Counted from the stretch's first letter, positions 1 to 9,007 are shown. The stretch: 32,103 bases of DNA from Actinomycetes bacterium (GCA_021838305.1 JAKCEB010000011.1:1-32103); one strand, 5' to 3'. Notes: generated from the sequence alone by a model not told the origin. Numbers and translations are program-made.

Positions 1-545
1 AGGCGCGCCTCGGCGGCGATCCGCCGTGATTCGGCTGACTCGGGAAGCTTCGCGAGAAGGCGGAGGGCCTCCTCTCGTCGGGTCGGGTCCGAGCGGTCCG
101 CTGCGAGCAGGGCGGAGAGGGCGAGCAGGGCTCGCTCGTTGGCGGGCTCGAGCTCGAGGGCTTTACGAAGGGAAGCCTCGTCTCCGCTTTCGATCAGGAG
201 GTCCGTTTCGCTCGGGGCGACTTGCAGGCCTGCGATCCAGGATCGAACCGCCGGTTCGCCCAACGCTCCTATGAAGCTGTCGAGCACTTTGCGATCTTTG
301 ATTGCGTACACCGCCGGAATGGACTGAACCTGGAATGCGGTCGCAGTCCTAGGATTCGCGTCGACGTCGACCTTGACGAGCTCGACTCCTTCCGTTTCGG
401 CGACGACCTTCTCCAGGATCGGGCCGAGTACCCGGCAAGGCCCGCACCACGAAGCCCAGAGGTCCACGACGACCGTCGCGGTCGTCGACCGGGTTAGGAC
501 ATCCGCTTCGAATGTGGCGTCTGTGACATCGGTGACTGCTGCCAT
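1..545 (-). CDS. Thioredoxin-domain protein, YbbN/CnoX-like (thioredoxin fold followed by a helical TPR-like region); truncated by the left window edge
   Basis: Reverse-strand translation from ATG at 545: MAAVTDVTDATFEADVLTRSTTATVVVDLWASWCGPCRVLGPILEKVVAETEGVELVKVDVDANPRTATAFQVQSIPAVYAIKD..., with the WCGPC active site and cis-Pro 'SIPAV'. No stop to the left edge. Not in the ORF track because it is open-ended. Confidence 0.9.
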   Translation of the reverse strand, partial: MAAVTDVTDATFEADVLTRSTTATVVVDLWASWCGPCRVLGPILEKVVAETEGVELVKVDVDANPRTATAFQVQSIPAVYAIKDRKVLDSFIGALGEPAVRSWIAGLQVAPSETDLLIESGDEASLRKALELEPANERALLALSALLAADRSDPTRREEALRLLAKLPESAESRRIAAEAR

Positions 546-626
546 TTTTTCTTCCTTACCTCGCGCCATGTCGGCGAGGCGGCGTGGGGATGCACGCGCA
601 CTTCGCCCCGCAATAGCTTTGGTTAC

Positions 627-1691
627 ATGAACTCCGCTCAGAGTACCGAAACACCGCGCGGAATCGACGCCGAGCGGGTGAACGCCTGGTTCGCAAGCCA
701 CGTCGCGAATGCGCAGACCCCACTGTCGTTCGTACTTGTGGCCGGGGGGCGCTCCAACCTCACGTTTGTCGGAACCGATGTGGCGGGAACTCGCTTCGTG
801 CTGCGTCGACCGCCCACCGGGCATCTGCTGCCCAAAGCCCACGACATGAGCCGGGAGCACCGGATCATCTCGGCCCTCGATCCGGCCGGGATTCCCGTGC
901 CGCCGGCGATCGGCCTCTGCGAGGACAGTGACGTCAACGGCGCGCCTTTCTATGTCATGGGCTTCGTGGATGGCGTCATCGCCCGCGACGAGAAGGACGT
1001 GGCGGCCTATCTAGACGAGGGCGCTCGCCGGCAGGTTAGTTTCGCCCTCGTCGACACTCTCGCCGACGTCCACAACGTCTCGCCCGACGAGGTTGGACTC
1101 GGCGACCTTGGCCGCCGGGACGGCTACATCGCCCGTCAGCTGCACCGTTGGTACACCAACTATCTAGCGGCGAACCAGGCCCGTGGCGGCACGGCGCTCC
1201 AGACGATGACCGCCCTCCACGAGCGCCTGTCGAAATCGATCCCGGATCAGGGCCGCTCGACGATCGTCCACGGCGACTACCGGCTGGACAACTGTGTCGT
1301 TTCCCCCGACGGTAGCGAGGTTCTCGCCGTGCTCGACTGGGAGCTCTGCACGCTCGGCGACCCCCTTGCCGATCTCGGGCAGCTTCTTGCCTACTGGACG
1401 GAACTCGGCGAGCGATCCGCTCTCGGCCATGCGTCGACCGCGATGCCGGGCTTCGCCCGCCGCCAGGAGCTGGTGGAGCGCTACGCCGAGAGGACGGGGG
1501 CAGATTTGAGTTCCCTCGGGTTCTATGTTGCCTTCGCCTATTGGAAGCTGGCGTGCATCCTCGAAGGCGTGTACGCCCGCTACGTGGGGGGCGCAATGGG
1601 CGACGACGGCTTCGACTCCAGCAACTATCCCGAGACCATCAGGTGGCTGGCAGCCCGATCGGAGATGGCGGCGGCCGAGTCAGGCTTGTAA
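627..1691 (+). CDS. Phosphotransferase family protein (aminoglycoside phosphotransferase/ACAD10-N-like kinase fold)
   Basis: GGRSNLTF, FVLRRPPTGHLLPKAHDMSREHRII, catalytic HGDYRLDN and VLDWELCTLGDPLADLG motifs. Confidence 0.9.
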   Translation: MNSAQSTETPRGIDAERVNAWFASHVANAQTPLSFVLVAGGRSNLTFVGTDVAGTRFVLRRPPTGHLLPKAHDMSREHRIISALDPAGIPVPPAIGLCEDSDVNGAPFYVMGFVDGVIARDEKDVAAYLDEGARRQVSFALVDTLADVHNVSPDEVGLGDLGRRDGYIARQLHRWYTNYLAANQARGGTALQTMTALHERLSKSIPDQGRSTIVHGDYRLDNCVVSPDGSEVLAVLDWELCTLGDPLADLGQLLAYWTELGERSALGHASTAMPGFARRQELVERYAERTGADLSSLGFYVAFAYWKLACILEGVYARYVGGAMGDDGFDSSNYPETIRWLAARSEMAAAESGL

Positions 1692-1848
1692 CACAAGGCG
1701 CCAGCTGGCGCCGTTGCCGTGGCCCTTGGGGCTGGACGCTTGGCCGGGCTGGCCCTCGTCTCCTGTGCGCTTCGGCCACCCGTCGGGGGTTGCCCTCGCA
1801 TGGTGGACGGTCACGCAAGCACCTCTCGATGCACCAAAATGGACTCCT

Positions 1849-2727
1849 ATGAGCGATACTCGACCTCCATTGGCCACGATCCACGCATGGCCGGCCGTCG
1901 AGCGTCCGGTCTTGGTGATGTGCCTGGACGGGTGGATAGACGCAGGATCGGCAGCGGCAGGCGCTCTCGGCGTCCTTACCGAGTCGATCCCAAGCACTCT
2001 CGTCGCGACGTTCGATTCCGATGAGCTCATCGACTTCAGGGCCCGCCGGCCGACCCTCAGGATCGTCAACGGCGTCGACGAACAGCTTCGCTGGCCTGAG
2101 ATAACTATCCAGGCCGCTACTAACCGTACGGGACGGACCGTTCTCACGTTGTCAGGTCCAGAGCCCGACATGCAGTGGAGGCGGTTCACAGCGGAGGTTG
2201 TCTCGCTCGCCAGCCGTCTTGAAGTCGAGTTGGTTGTCGGCCTGGGAGCCTTCCCTGCGCCCGTGCCCCATACACGCCCCGTGCGGCTGGTCGGCACCTC
2301 GCCGGCCGCTGACTTGGCTGCCCGGGTGGGCTTCCTGCCCGCCAGCATCGAGGTCCCTTCCGGAATCCAGGGAGCCCTCGAAGTGGCCTTCGGGCAGGCT
2401 TCAATACCGTCCGTCGGGCTGTGGGCGAGGGTTCCACACTACGTAGCGGCGATGCCCTACCCGGCCGCGTCGGCTGCGCTTCTTGAAGGCCTGGGTCGGA
2501 TCGCCGAGATTGAAGTTGATCCGAAGGCGCTCTATACAGCTGCTGGCGTCACCGCCCAGCAGATCGCGCAACTTCTGGCCGGCAGCGACGAGCACACTGC
2601 CTTGGTGCGCCAGCTGGAAGAGCAAGCTGACAGCGAGCTCGAGCCACAGACGACGGACTTCGGGGATCTCCCCTCCGGCGAGGAACTGGCGGCGGAGCTC
2701 GAGCGTTTCCTGCGCGGGGAAACGTGA
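1849..2727 (+). CDS. PAC2 family protein (proteasome assembly chaperone-like)
   Basis: In-frame ATG at 1849 (MSDTRPPLATIHAWPAVERPVLVMCLDGWIDAGSAAAGALG...) matches PAC2 family architecture. The upstream part of the listed 1525-2727 ORF overlaps the phosphotransferase and looks non-coding. Confidence 0.82.
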   Translation: MSDTRPPLATIHAWPAVERPVLVMCLDGWIDAGSAAAGALGVLTESIPSTLVATFDSDELIDFRARRPTLRIVNGVDEQLRWPEITIQAATNRTGRTVLTLSGPEPDMQWRRFTAEVVSLASRLEVELVVGLGAFPAPVPHTRPVRLVGTSPAADLAARVGFLPASIEVPSGIQGALEVAFGQASIPSVGLWARVPHYVAAMPYPAASAALLEGLGRIAEIEVDPKALYTAAGVTAQQIAQLLAGSDEHTALVRQLEEQADSELEPQTTDFGDLPSGEELAAELERFLRGET

Positions 2728-2775
2728 CGACAAGCCTGATCTCCACTCCTCGCCTCTGAAGTCGTCGTCGTCGTC

Positions 2776-3708
2776 TCAACTCGATGCGAGCGCAAGCGCT
2801 CTCCTCTCGGCGCATACTTTCAACACGGCTGCGCAAATCAGTTCCGGGGTGGAACGAGAAGTGAAATCGAGCGGGTACCAGCCAGCCGCCGACATCCGCG
2901 CCCGCCGGTCACTGTCGTAGTCGAACGTGCTGCGCGATCCGTGGTACTCGTAGCCGTTCCAGTCGACTGCAATTTTGAGATCCACGATCGCCCGGTCCGG
3001 TCGATAGGTGCGATTTCCGCACTGGATCCGGTACTGACGCTGCGCCGTGGGCATTCCTAACTGCTCCCACATCCTGTCCATCCGAAGCTCCCATCCGTTT
3101 GCGCCCGGGTCGTAAGCAAGATCGCGATCGGCCAGTGCCTTGCGCATCGATGCAGTCCCCGGGCGGCCTTTTCCTGATTTCGCTGCGTAGGAAGCTTGGA
3201 GCCGGCCTGAGGTCGTCAACTTTCGCCGAAGCGCAACGTCAATCATCTTCCCGATCTCGACCGGGCCGACCTCCGATGCCACGTCAAACAGAGTCCTCTC
3301 TACGGATGTCACGGGAATCCCCATCTGCCAAACGCAGTCCCGGGGAGTCAATGCACCTCGGTGAACCACGACCCCGGGTTGGCGGTTATGCCCTGGAGAA
3401 GTGATCTCGATGCCCTCAGCCGTTCCCACGCTGCCCCCCAGTTCCCAAAGACGAACTGCGCTCCCATGCGACAGAACGGCCTGACCGCCCGCTGCGAGCA
3501 CGGCGGCTAAGGCTGATCCGTGCCAGCTCAGCGGCATTCCACACAGCCGATAGACACCGCGCCTCGCTCGGAGCAAGGTGCCCCTCGTTGCCAGCAGTTC
3601 GATGGCCGTACGGTCAAAATGAAGGGCGTGCATCTGGGCTACGGTCACCAAGCCGTGCTGCCGCTGAGCGACTCGGTCAAGAGATGCTAAGTCTAAGGCG
3701 CCGGCCAC
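2776..3708 (-). CDS. AbiEi-like winged-helix plus DUF559/Vsr-like nuclease-fold protein (solitary; GTG start)
   Basis: N-terminus 'LDRVAQRQHGLVTVAQMHALHFDRTAIELLATRGTLLRARRGVYRL' is typical of AbiEi-type antitoxin N-domains. C-terminus 'AVDWNGYEYHGSRSTFDYDSDRRARMSAAGWYPLDFT' is DUF559-like. Confidence 0.8.
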   Translation of the reverse strand: MAGALDLASLDRVAQRQHGLVTVAQMHALHFDRTAIELLATRGTLLRARRGVYRLCGMPLSWHGSALAAVLAAGGQAVLSHGSAVRLWELGGSVGTAEGIEITSPGHNRQPGVVVHRGALTPRDCVWQMGIPVTSVERTLFDVASEVGPVEIGKMIDVALRRKLTTSGRLQASYAAKSGKGRPGTASMRKALADRDLAYDPGANGWELRMDRMWEQLGMPTAQRQYRIQCGNRTYRPDRAIVDLKIAVDWNGYEYHGSRSTFDYDSDRRARMSAAGWYPLDFTSRSTPELICAAVLKVCAERRALALASS

Positions 3709-3751
3709 TCAGTAAGCATGCCAACCCAGTGTGACTTCGTTCCTTTCCAGG

Positions 3752-3800
3752 ATAGATTGGTACTTTATACAGGCTATAGCTGTATAAAGTACCAATCTAT
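3752..3800. repeat. Perfect 21-bp inverted repeat with 7-nt spacer
   Basis: Left arm atagattggtactttatacag (3752-3772), spacer gctatag, right arm ctgtataaagtaccaatctat (3780-3800); the arms are exact reverse complements. Confidence 0.98.
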
Positions 3801-3879
3801 GGGCAGCGGTGGCCTGGAAGGCAGCCTCAACCCTCGCACTCGCACCCATCCTCGCACTCGCGCACCCCGGCACCCCGGC

Positions 3880-6351
3880 TCAAACCACGATATTGACCAG
3901 CTTGGGCGGTCGAGCGATCACCTTCAACGGCATCCGCCCGGCCAGCACCTCAACGACACGCTCCGATCCAAGAGCAAGCTCCACGGCTTCAGCCTCTGTC
4001 ACGCCATTCCCGACGCTCAACCTCTCCCGGACCTTACCGTTGACCTGTACCACCATGGTCGTCCGCTCGACCTTGACCTTCTCTGGATCGGCTTCCGGCC
4101 AGCGCTGCGAATGCAAGGGTGCAGCCTCAGGATGGCGGCGCTCCCAAAGCTCGGCTGTGATGTGTGGAACCATCGGCGCCAGCAAGGTCAACATCGAGTC
4201 CACCGCGAAGTCCAACGTCGCGCCACTCGCCCCTTCAGCGGACTGGGCATAGCGGTACAAGGTGTTCAGCATCTCCATGCACGCTGCCACTGCGGTGTTG
4301 TACGACCAACGCTCGTAGTCGGACACCACCTTTGCTATCAGGCGGTGCACCTGCCGATCGATCTCGACGTCCCCCCCCGTAGGAGGACGCTCGGCGATCG
4401 TCGCCTCATCCACGGATCCGGTGGCAATCCTCCAAAGACGGCCGAGGAAGCGATGGCATCCGTCGATCATGTGGTCTGTCTGGTCGCTCCAGTCGAAGTC
4501 GTCTCCGGGTGGACCGACGAAGAGATGGAAAAGCCTGAGCGAGTCGGCTCCGACCGTGTCGAAGTACTTCTCGGGCGACACCAGGTTGCCCTTCGACTTC
4601 GACATCTTCGAGCCGTCCATCGTGATCATCCCTTGGGTAAAAAGCCGGGCAAATGGCTCCCTGATCCCCCCCGGAGCTAGACCTCGATCGCCCAGAGCAC
4701 GCGTGTAGAAGCGCGCGTAGAGCAGGTGAAGTATGGCGTGCTCGATCCCACCTATGTACTGGTCGACCGCCATCCAGCGCAGCGCCGCGTCAGCATTGAC
4801 GGGTTCGCCTTCGTCCCAGGGATCGCAGAAGCGCAGGAAGTACCACGAGGAGTCGACGAAAGTGTCCATGGTGTCGGTCTCGCGCTGCGCCGGACCACCG
4901 CACACCGGGCACGTCGCCTCCATGAAGGAAGGGTGGTGACGCAGCGGTGAATCGCCGCCCGGACGGAATTCCACGTCGTCAGGCAGAAGGACCGGCAACT
5001 CGTCCTCGGGCACCTTGACGATTCCGTCGGTCGGGCAATACAGAACCGGAATCGGGCACCCCCAATAGCGCTGGCGGGAGAGGAGCCAGTCGCGCAGGCG
5101 GTAGTTCACCTTGCGCTCGCCGACACGATTTGAGACCAGCCAGTCGATCGCGCTCTGCTTGGCCACAGCGGTGTCGATAATCCCGTCCAACCACTCGCTG
5201 TTGATCCTCGGACCCTCACCCGTGTAGGCCTCCCCCTCCCATCCCGGCGGGGGCTCGACCGTCCGGAGATAGGCGAGGCCGTGCGCTTTCGCAAAGTCCC
5301 AGTCGCGCTGGTCCTCGGCGGGCACCGCCATGATCGCGCCGGTGCCGTACGTCATCAGCACATAGTCGGCGAGGTAGACGGGAACTCTGCCGCCATTGAA
5401 GGGGTTCACGGCGTACGCCCCGGTAAAAACGCCGCGCTTGTCGAGCGGGCCCTCGCTCGACTGGCGGTCGATGTCCGACTCGCCCCGCACGCGCTCGATG
5501 AAGGCGTCGACGTCGTCCCGGCGCTCCGGCGTTGTGATCACCTCGACGAGCGGGTGCTCGGGTGCGAGCACGACGAACGTCATGCCGAACGCTGTGTCGG
5601 GTCGCGTGGTAAAAACTTCGATCTCTGCGCCATCGACACCTTCGACTGCTAGAGCGAACTGCGCTCCCTCGGAACGGCCGATCCAGTTGCGCTGCATCAC
5701 CTTGACCCGCTCCGGCCAGTCGAGGCTGTCCAGCGCCTCGAGCATCTCGTCGGCGTACGTAGTGATCTTGAAGAACCACTGTTCGAGGTCGCGCCTAGTA
5801 ACCAGGTCTCCGCTTCGCTCGCATGTTCCGTCGGGCAGCACCTGCTCGTTGGCGAGCACCGTCTGACAACCGGGACACCAGTTGACAGGAGCATTTCTCC
5901 GGTACGCGAGCCCCGCGTCGAGGAATTTTTGAAAAATAACCTGGTTCCATCGCATGTACTGCGGATCGTGACTATGCAGCTCTCGGCGCCAGTCGTAGCT
6001 GGCCCCGAGGCGCTTCAAGCTTGATTTCAGCTCCTCAATTCGGGCGTCCGTGAAGGGTCGCGGGTGTACGCCCGTCTTGATGGCTGCGTTCTCGGCGGGC
6101 AGGCCGAAGCTGTCGAAGCCGATCGGGCTCAGCACCGCGTAGCCCTGCATCGTCCGCTGGCGGACCAGAAGATCGCCGAACGTGTAGTTGCGGACGTGAC
6201 CCTGGTGCGCTGGCCCGCTCGGGTAGGGATACATGCACAGCACGTAATACGGCGGCCGCGGGTCGTCGTTGTCCACCCGGTAGGCCCCCTCCGACTCCCA
6301 GCGACGCTGCCATTTTGCCTCAATGTGCTGCGGATCGTAAGCGTCTGCCAT
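3880..6351 (-). CDS. leuS: Leucyl-tRNA synthetase
   Basis: MADAYDPQHIEAKWQRRWESEGAYRV start; HIGH-like motif 'PYPSGPAHQGHVRNYTFGD'; 'GSKMSKSKGN' KMSKS motif; C-terminal anticodon-binding domain '...VERTTMVVQVNGKVRERLSV'. Confidence 0.98.
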   Translation of the reverse strand: MADAYDPQHIEAKWQRRWESEGAYRVDNDDPRPPYYVLCMYPYPSGPAHQGHVRNYTFGDLLVRQRTMQGYAVLSPIGFDSFGLPAENAAIKTGVHPRPFTDARIEELKSSLKRLGASYDWRRELHSHDPQYMRWNQVIFQKFLDAGLAYRRNAPVNWCPGCQTVLANEQVLPDGTCERSGDLVTRRDLEQWFFKITTYADEMLEALDSLDWPERVKVMQRNWIGRSEGAQFALAVEGVDGAEIEVFTTRPDTAFGMTFVVLAPEHPLVEVITTPERRDDVDAFIERVRGESDIDRQSSEGPLDKRGVFTGAYAVNPFNGGRVPVYLADYVLMTYGTGAIMAVPAEDQRDWDFAKAHGLAYLRTVEPPPGWEGEAYTGEGPRINSEWLDGIIDTAVAKQSAIDWLVSNRVGERKVNYRLRDWLLSRQRYWGCPIPVLYCPTDGIVKVPEDELPVLLPDDVEFRPGGDSPLRHHPSFMEATCPVCGGPAQRETDTMDTFVDSSWYFLRFCDPWDEGEPVNADAALRWMAVDQYIGGIEHAILHLLYARFYTRALGDRGLAPGGIREPFARLFTQGMITMDGSKMSKSKGNLVSPEKYFDTVGADSLRLFHLFVGPPGDDFDWSDQTDHMIDGCHRFLGRLWRIATGSVDEATIAERPPTGGDVEIDRQVHRLIAKVVSDYERWSYNTAVAACMEMLNTLYRYAQSAEGASGATLDFAVDSMLTLLAPMVPHITAELWERRHPEAAPLHSQRWPEADPEKVKVERTTMVVQVNGKVRERLSVGNGVTEAEAVELALGSERVVEVLAGRMPLKVIARPPKLVNIVV

Positions 6352-6421
6352 GCCCAACAGGGTACTTACGCCCGACGTATGCCACGGACGCACCGGGGAT
6401 GCTACGATCCCTAGACCTTCT

Positions 6422-6494
<73 letters not shown>

Positions 6495-6677
6495 CCCAGT
6501 CTGACCAGGGGTTTTGCACCGGAGGGTTCGACGGTGCAGCCGTCCCGGAGGTGTTCGGGGCCAATCTGGTAGCCAGCGCATTATTCATGGCACATCGCCG
6601 AGCCCAGATCGCCAGCGAATTAACCGTGGTTGAGACATCCACCACATGAGTAGTACCCCCTGGCTAGGAGAGGACTC

Positions 6678-6839
6678 ATGGTTAGCCGCAAGCAGTCCGA
6701 CAGAAACATGCGTGGACTGCTTGAAAATGTAGAACTCGGAGGTTGGACAGTCGAGGACCCAGTGGGTAAGAGCAACATTTACGCCAGACGACGCCGACGA
6801 CGACCGGCAGGCTCCTCAGGCATATGGGCCGTTCGCTGA
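6678..6839 (+). CDS. Small ORF (53 aa, basic C-terminus), possibly a decayed small toxin or phage-type protein
   Basis: ATG preceded by 'ctaggagaggactc' (SD-like). Translation MVSRKQSDRNMRGLLENVELGGWTVEDPVGKSNIYARRRRRRPAGSSGIWAVR*. The 'GWTVE...' segment loosely recalls HicA-type small proteins. Confidence 0.3.
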   Translation: MVSRKQSDRNMRGLLENVELGGWTVEDPVGKSNIYARRRRRRPAGSSGIWAVR

Positions 6840-6860
6840 ACGCGTGGGGGAGCCACGCGA

Positions 6861-7000
6861 ATGTGTCACCGCCTACGAGGTTGGTACGTCGCTATCGCCG
6901 AAGCTCTGGGTGCGCCTCTCGCTACACTCGATCACCGCCTGGCTCGGGCATCCACTGTCCGCTGCCGCTTCATTACTCCCGGTGCGCCCATCAGACCGTC
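6861..7000 (+). pseudogene. C-terminal fragment of a PIN-domain (VapC-type) toxin, frameshifted
   Basis: Frame from 6861 reads ...GWYVAIAEALGAPLATLDHRLARASTVRCRFITPGAP, and the preceding residues VTAYE are in a different frame (6865-6879). Together they resemble the PIN C-terminal signature 'TAYDAxYVALAEALGAPLxTxDxRLARA'. Confidence 0.75.
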
Positions 7001-7193
7001 GGCATCCCCCCGGGATGAGCACGACGCTGTCGGTATCTGGAGATATCACCCTCGCTGACTAACCGCCGGCTCGCAGACCGGCGCTCATGTGGCTGGCCCG
7101 AACGGAGGCAGCAACACGACTGACGTTTCTACGGTGGAAAAAAATGTCAGTGCCTTCGGCTATCAGGGCGGTTTTTAGCGCATCGCCGTGGAC

Positions 7194-7835
7194 TTAGTCG
7201 ACTAGGAACTGGACCTTAGCGGCGACGAACCAGTCGCCGTCGAACAGCGTCTCGCCCTCCACTTCGGCGGCCAACTGGTCGGCGGTGAAATACCGCTTGA
7301 ACACCTTATGCCGGGAGCCGTCATTAAGCACCCGTTCCTGCCATTGCTCGGAGTCGACCCCCGGTCGGCAGGCAGAGTCGACGACAACCAACTCGCTGGC
7401 AACCCTACGAGCCTCCGACATAAAGGCCTCCCGGTCTTTCGGCGGGAGGTGGCCATAAAAGTGCCCCGTGAACACCCGATCGAATGCGCTGTCGGCGACT
7501 AGGAGATGCAAGGCGTCCCCGACGACGGCTAAACCAGTCGGAAGACGGGACTGCGCAATCGTGACCATCGCCGGGCTCTGGTCGAGCCCTACGACGTAAC
7601 CTCGGAGGTGCTGCGTCAGGAACCCGGTGCCGCAGGCGACGTCGAGGGTCCGGACGGGGGGCAGATTCGCGACCAGCTCAACCACCTGGGCTACCTCGCT
7701 ATCCCATCCCAGCCGGTCTCGAGCGGCGAACAGGCCTTTGCTCGTGTACCACTCGTCGTATTCGCCGGCCCGCTTCTCGTAGTAGAGACCCGTCGCCTGA
7801 TCCGCGGCGAAAGCCGGAGTCTGCACGACGACCAT
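7194..7835 (-). CDS. Class I SAM-dependent methyltransferase
   Basis: VRTLDVACGTGFLTQHLRGYVVGLDQSPAMVTIAQSRLP motif I/II region; 'FDRVFTGHFYGHLPPKDREAFMSEARRV'. Confidence 0.85.
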   Translation of the reverse strand: MVVVQTPAFAADQATGLYYEKRAGEYDEWYTSKGLFAARDRLGWDSEVAQVVELVANLPPVRTLDVACGTGFLTQHLRGYVVGLDQSPAMVTIAQSRLPTGLAVVGDALHLLVADSAFDRVFTGHFYGHLPPKDREAFMSEARRVASELVVVDSACRPGVDSEQWQERVLNDGSRHKVFKRYFTADQLAAEVEGETLFDGDWFVAAKVQFLVD

Positions 7836-7936
7836 TCTTCCACGACGAAGCGGGACTGCTCGGCAGCTTGACGAGCTGTCGGTGTCAGCACAGGATGCGT
7901 GCGCTCACAGCTTGCTATTTGCTAGCACGTTGCGAC

Positions 7937-8020
7937 ATAAAGACGCTTCACTTGCGTAAGGTCCCTGACAAGGTTGTGGAGCGCCTGCAACGGCTACCGA
8001 TATGGATGCAACCTCAGTGA
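7937..8020 (+). pseudogene. Remnant of a FitA/VapB-type antitoxin N-terminus
   Basis: Frame ATA AAG ACG CTT CAC TTG CGT AAG GTC CCT GAC AAG GTT GTG GAG CGC CTG ... TGA reads (I)[26 protein letters not shown], resembling the ribbon-helix-helix antitoxin start (M..LxIRxVPDEVVERLK). No ATG and an early stop. Confidence 0.55.
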
Positions 8021-8157
8021 GCGCAGTCGCAGTGCGCGAACTCGCTCAGGTGTCTCGCCGCGCTGACAACCCTTTGCTTCTGGGCCAGCTTCCAGATCAG
8101 ACTTTGCAGTAGCGACCACCACCATCATCGAGGACTTGACGTAGAGCGCTCCAGCCG

Positions 8158-8310
8158 TTGATCGTCGTTGACGCATCAGCAGCGGTAACCGGGCTGCTCA
8201 ATGCTCAAACCTGTCCGCCTACGATGCCAGCTACGTAGCGCTTGCGGAGCTGCTCGACTGCCCGCTTGTGACTGCAGACGCTCGCCTTAGTCGGTCGCCC
8301 TCCAAGCACC
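8158..8310 (+). pseudogene. Internally deleted VapC/PIN toxin: N-terminal and C-terminal motifs fused out of frame
   Basis: Frame from 8158: LIVVDASAAVTGLLN (PIN N-terminus with first catalytic Asp). Another frame from about 8208: NLSAYDASYVALAELLDCPLVTADARLSRS (PIN C-terminal motif). The usual middle segment is absent. Confidence 0.75.
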
Positions 8311-8497
8311 CAGTCCTCCATCACGGTGGTGCCCCGATAGCGAGTGTCTGGATCAGACCCGTATTCGCCGGATCAAGTCTCCCCGGCGTGAACGGTGGAG
8401 CCGAATGCGAGCCCACCTCCTTCAGCTGACCACTTGGCCGCGGACGACCTCGGATCCCGAGCCTCCGCTTCATCCCGGCACGTCCGGCAGCGCCGCT

Positions 8498-9007
8498 TCA
8501 CTGACCGTCCTTCACCGAGCCATCCGCGCCATCGGGATCTGCGTAACGCGCCACAGTGAAAGCGACGATTATCGGCACGTCGACAGCAAAGACAACCAAA
8601 GTCAGCATTAACACAGCAAGGGTCGCGCCGCGAGTGTCGTCGTAAATGAACACGAGAGCCAACAACCCGGCGATGACGAGGTACGCGACGAACGCCCAAC
8701 GCACGACGAGGAAGAAGGTCCGCCAGGCGAAGGGGTGGATCCGAGTGAGCAGGGCCATCGCGACGACCGTGAGGACTGCGCCGCCCGCAAGAAGGCCGAC
8801 GGCCGGAGCAAGCGGCGGGAGTCTTGGCAGGTGTGCGGCGAGATACACACCGCCCGAGATCATTAGGGCGACCGAGGCCACCGCCAGTTCAGCTACGGGA
8901 GGGAGTCGGCGGTCGAGCACCGACGTCCGCCGCTCGGCTCCGGCTCCGGTCGCAACGGTCGGCGCGCGCCCGTCGGCTGGCTCCACTGGACTCGACGCGG
9001 AGCTCAT
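8498..9007 (-). CDS. Integral membrane protein (uncharacterised)
   Basis: ATG at 9007 (MSSASSPVEPADG...), several hydrophobic segments (VAELAVASVALMISGGVYLAAH, VLTVVAMALLTRI, AFVAYLVIAGLLALVFIY, VLMLTLVVFAVDVPIIVAFTVARY). ATGA overlap with the upstream gene. Confidence 0.65.
   Translation of the reverse strand: MSSASSPVEPADGRAPTVATGAGAERRTSVLDRRLPPVAELAVASVALMISGGVYLAAHLPRLPPLAPAVGLLAGGAVLTVVAMALLTRIHPFAWRTFFLVVRWAFVAYLVIAGLLALVFIYDDTRGATLAVLMLTLVVFAVDVPIIVAFTVARYADPDGADGSVKDGQ

Noticed and set aside
1036-1596. 186-aa - strand ORF within the phosphotransferase gene
   Set aside because: Arg/Pro/Ser-rich shadow ORF opposite a well-supported kinase-fold CDS.
1525-1848. N-terminal extension of the PAC2 ORF
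   Set aside because: Overlaps the phosphotransferase C-terminus and has no family similarity; the ATG at 1849 gives the expected PAC2 N-terminus.
2760-2776. (gtc)n trinucleotide run between the PAC2 and DUF559 genes
   Set aside because: About five units only; common in GC-rich intergenic DNA.
3833-3878. Short imperfect repeats (cctcgcactcgcaccc...; caccccgg x2) after leuS
   Set aside because: Low-complexity C-rich repeats, too short to indicate a CRISPR array or mobile element.
3718-4680. 320-aa + strand ORF (and other + ORFs at 4164-4950, 5281-5866)
   Set aside because: Antisense to leuS, whose motifs run the full length; typical spurious ORFs in GC-rich DNA. The N-terminal part also reads through the palindrome.
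6516-6537. gcaccg...cggtgc hairpin downstream of tRNA-Ala as a terminator
   Set aside because: Only 6 bp and no T-tract on either side; too weak to call.
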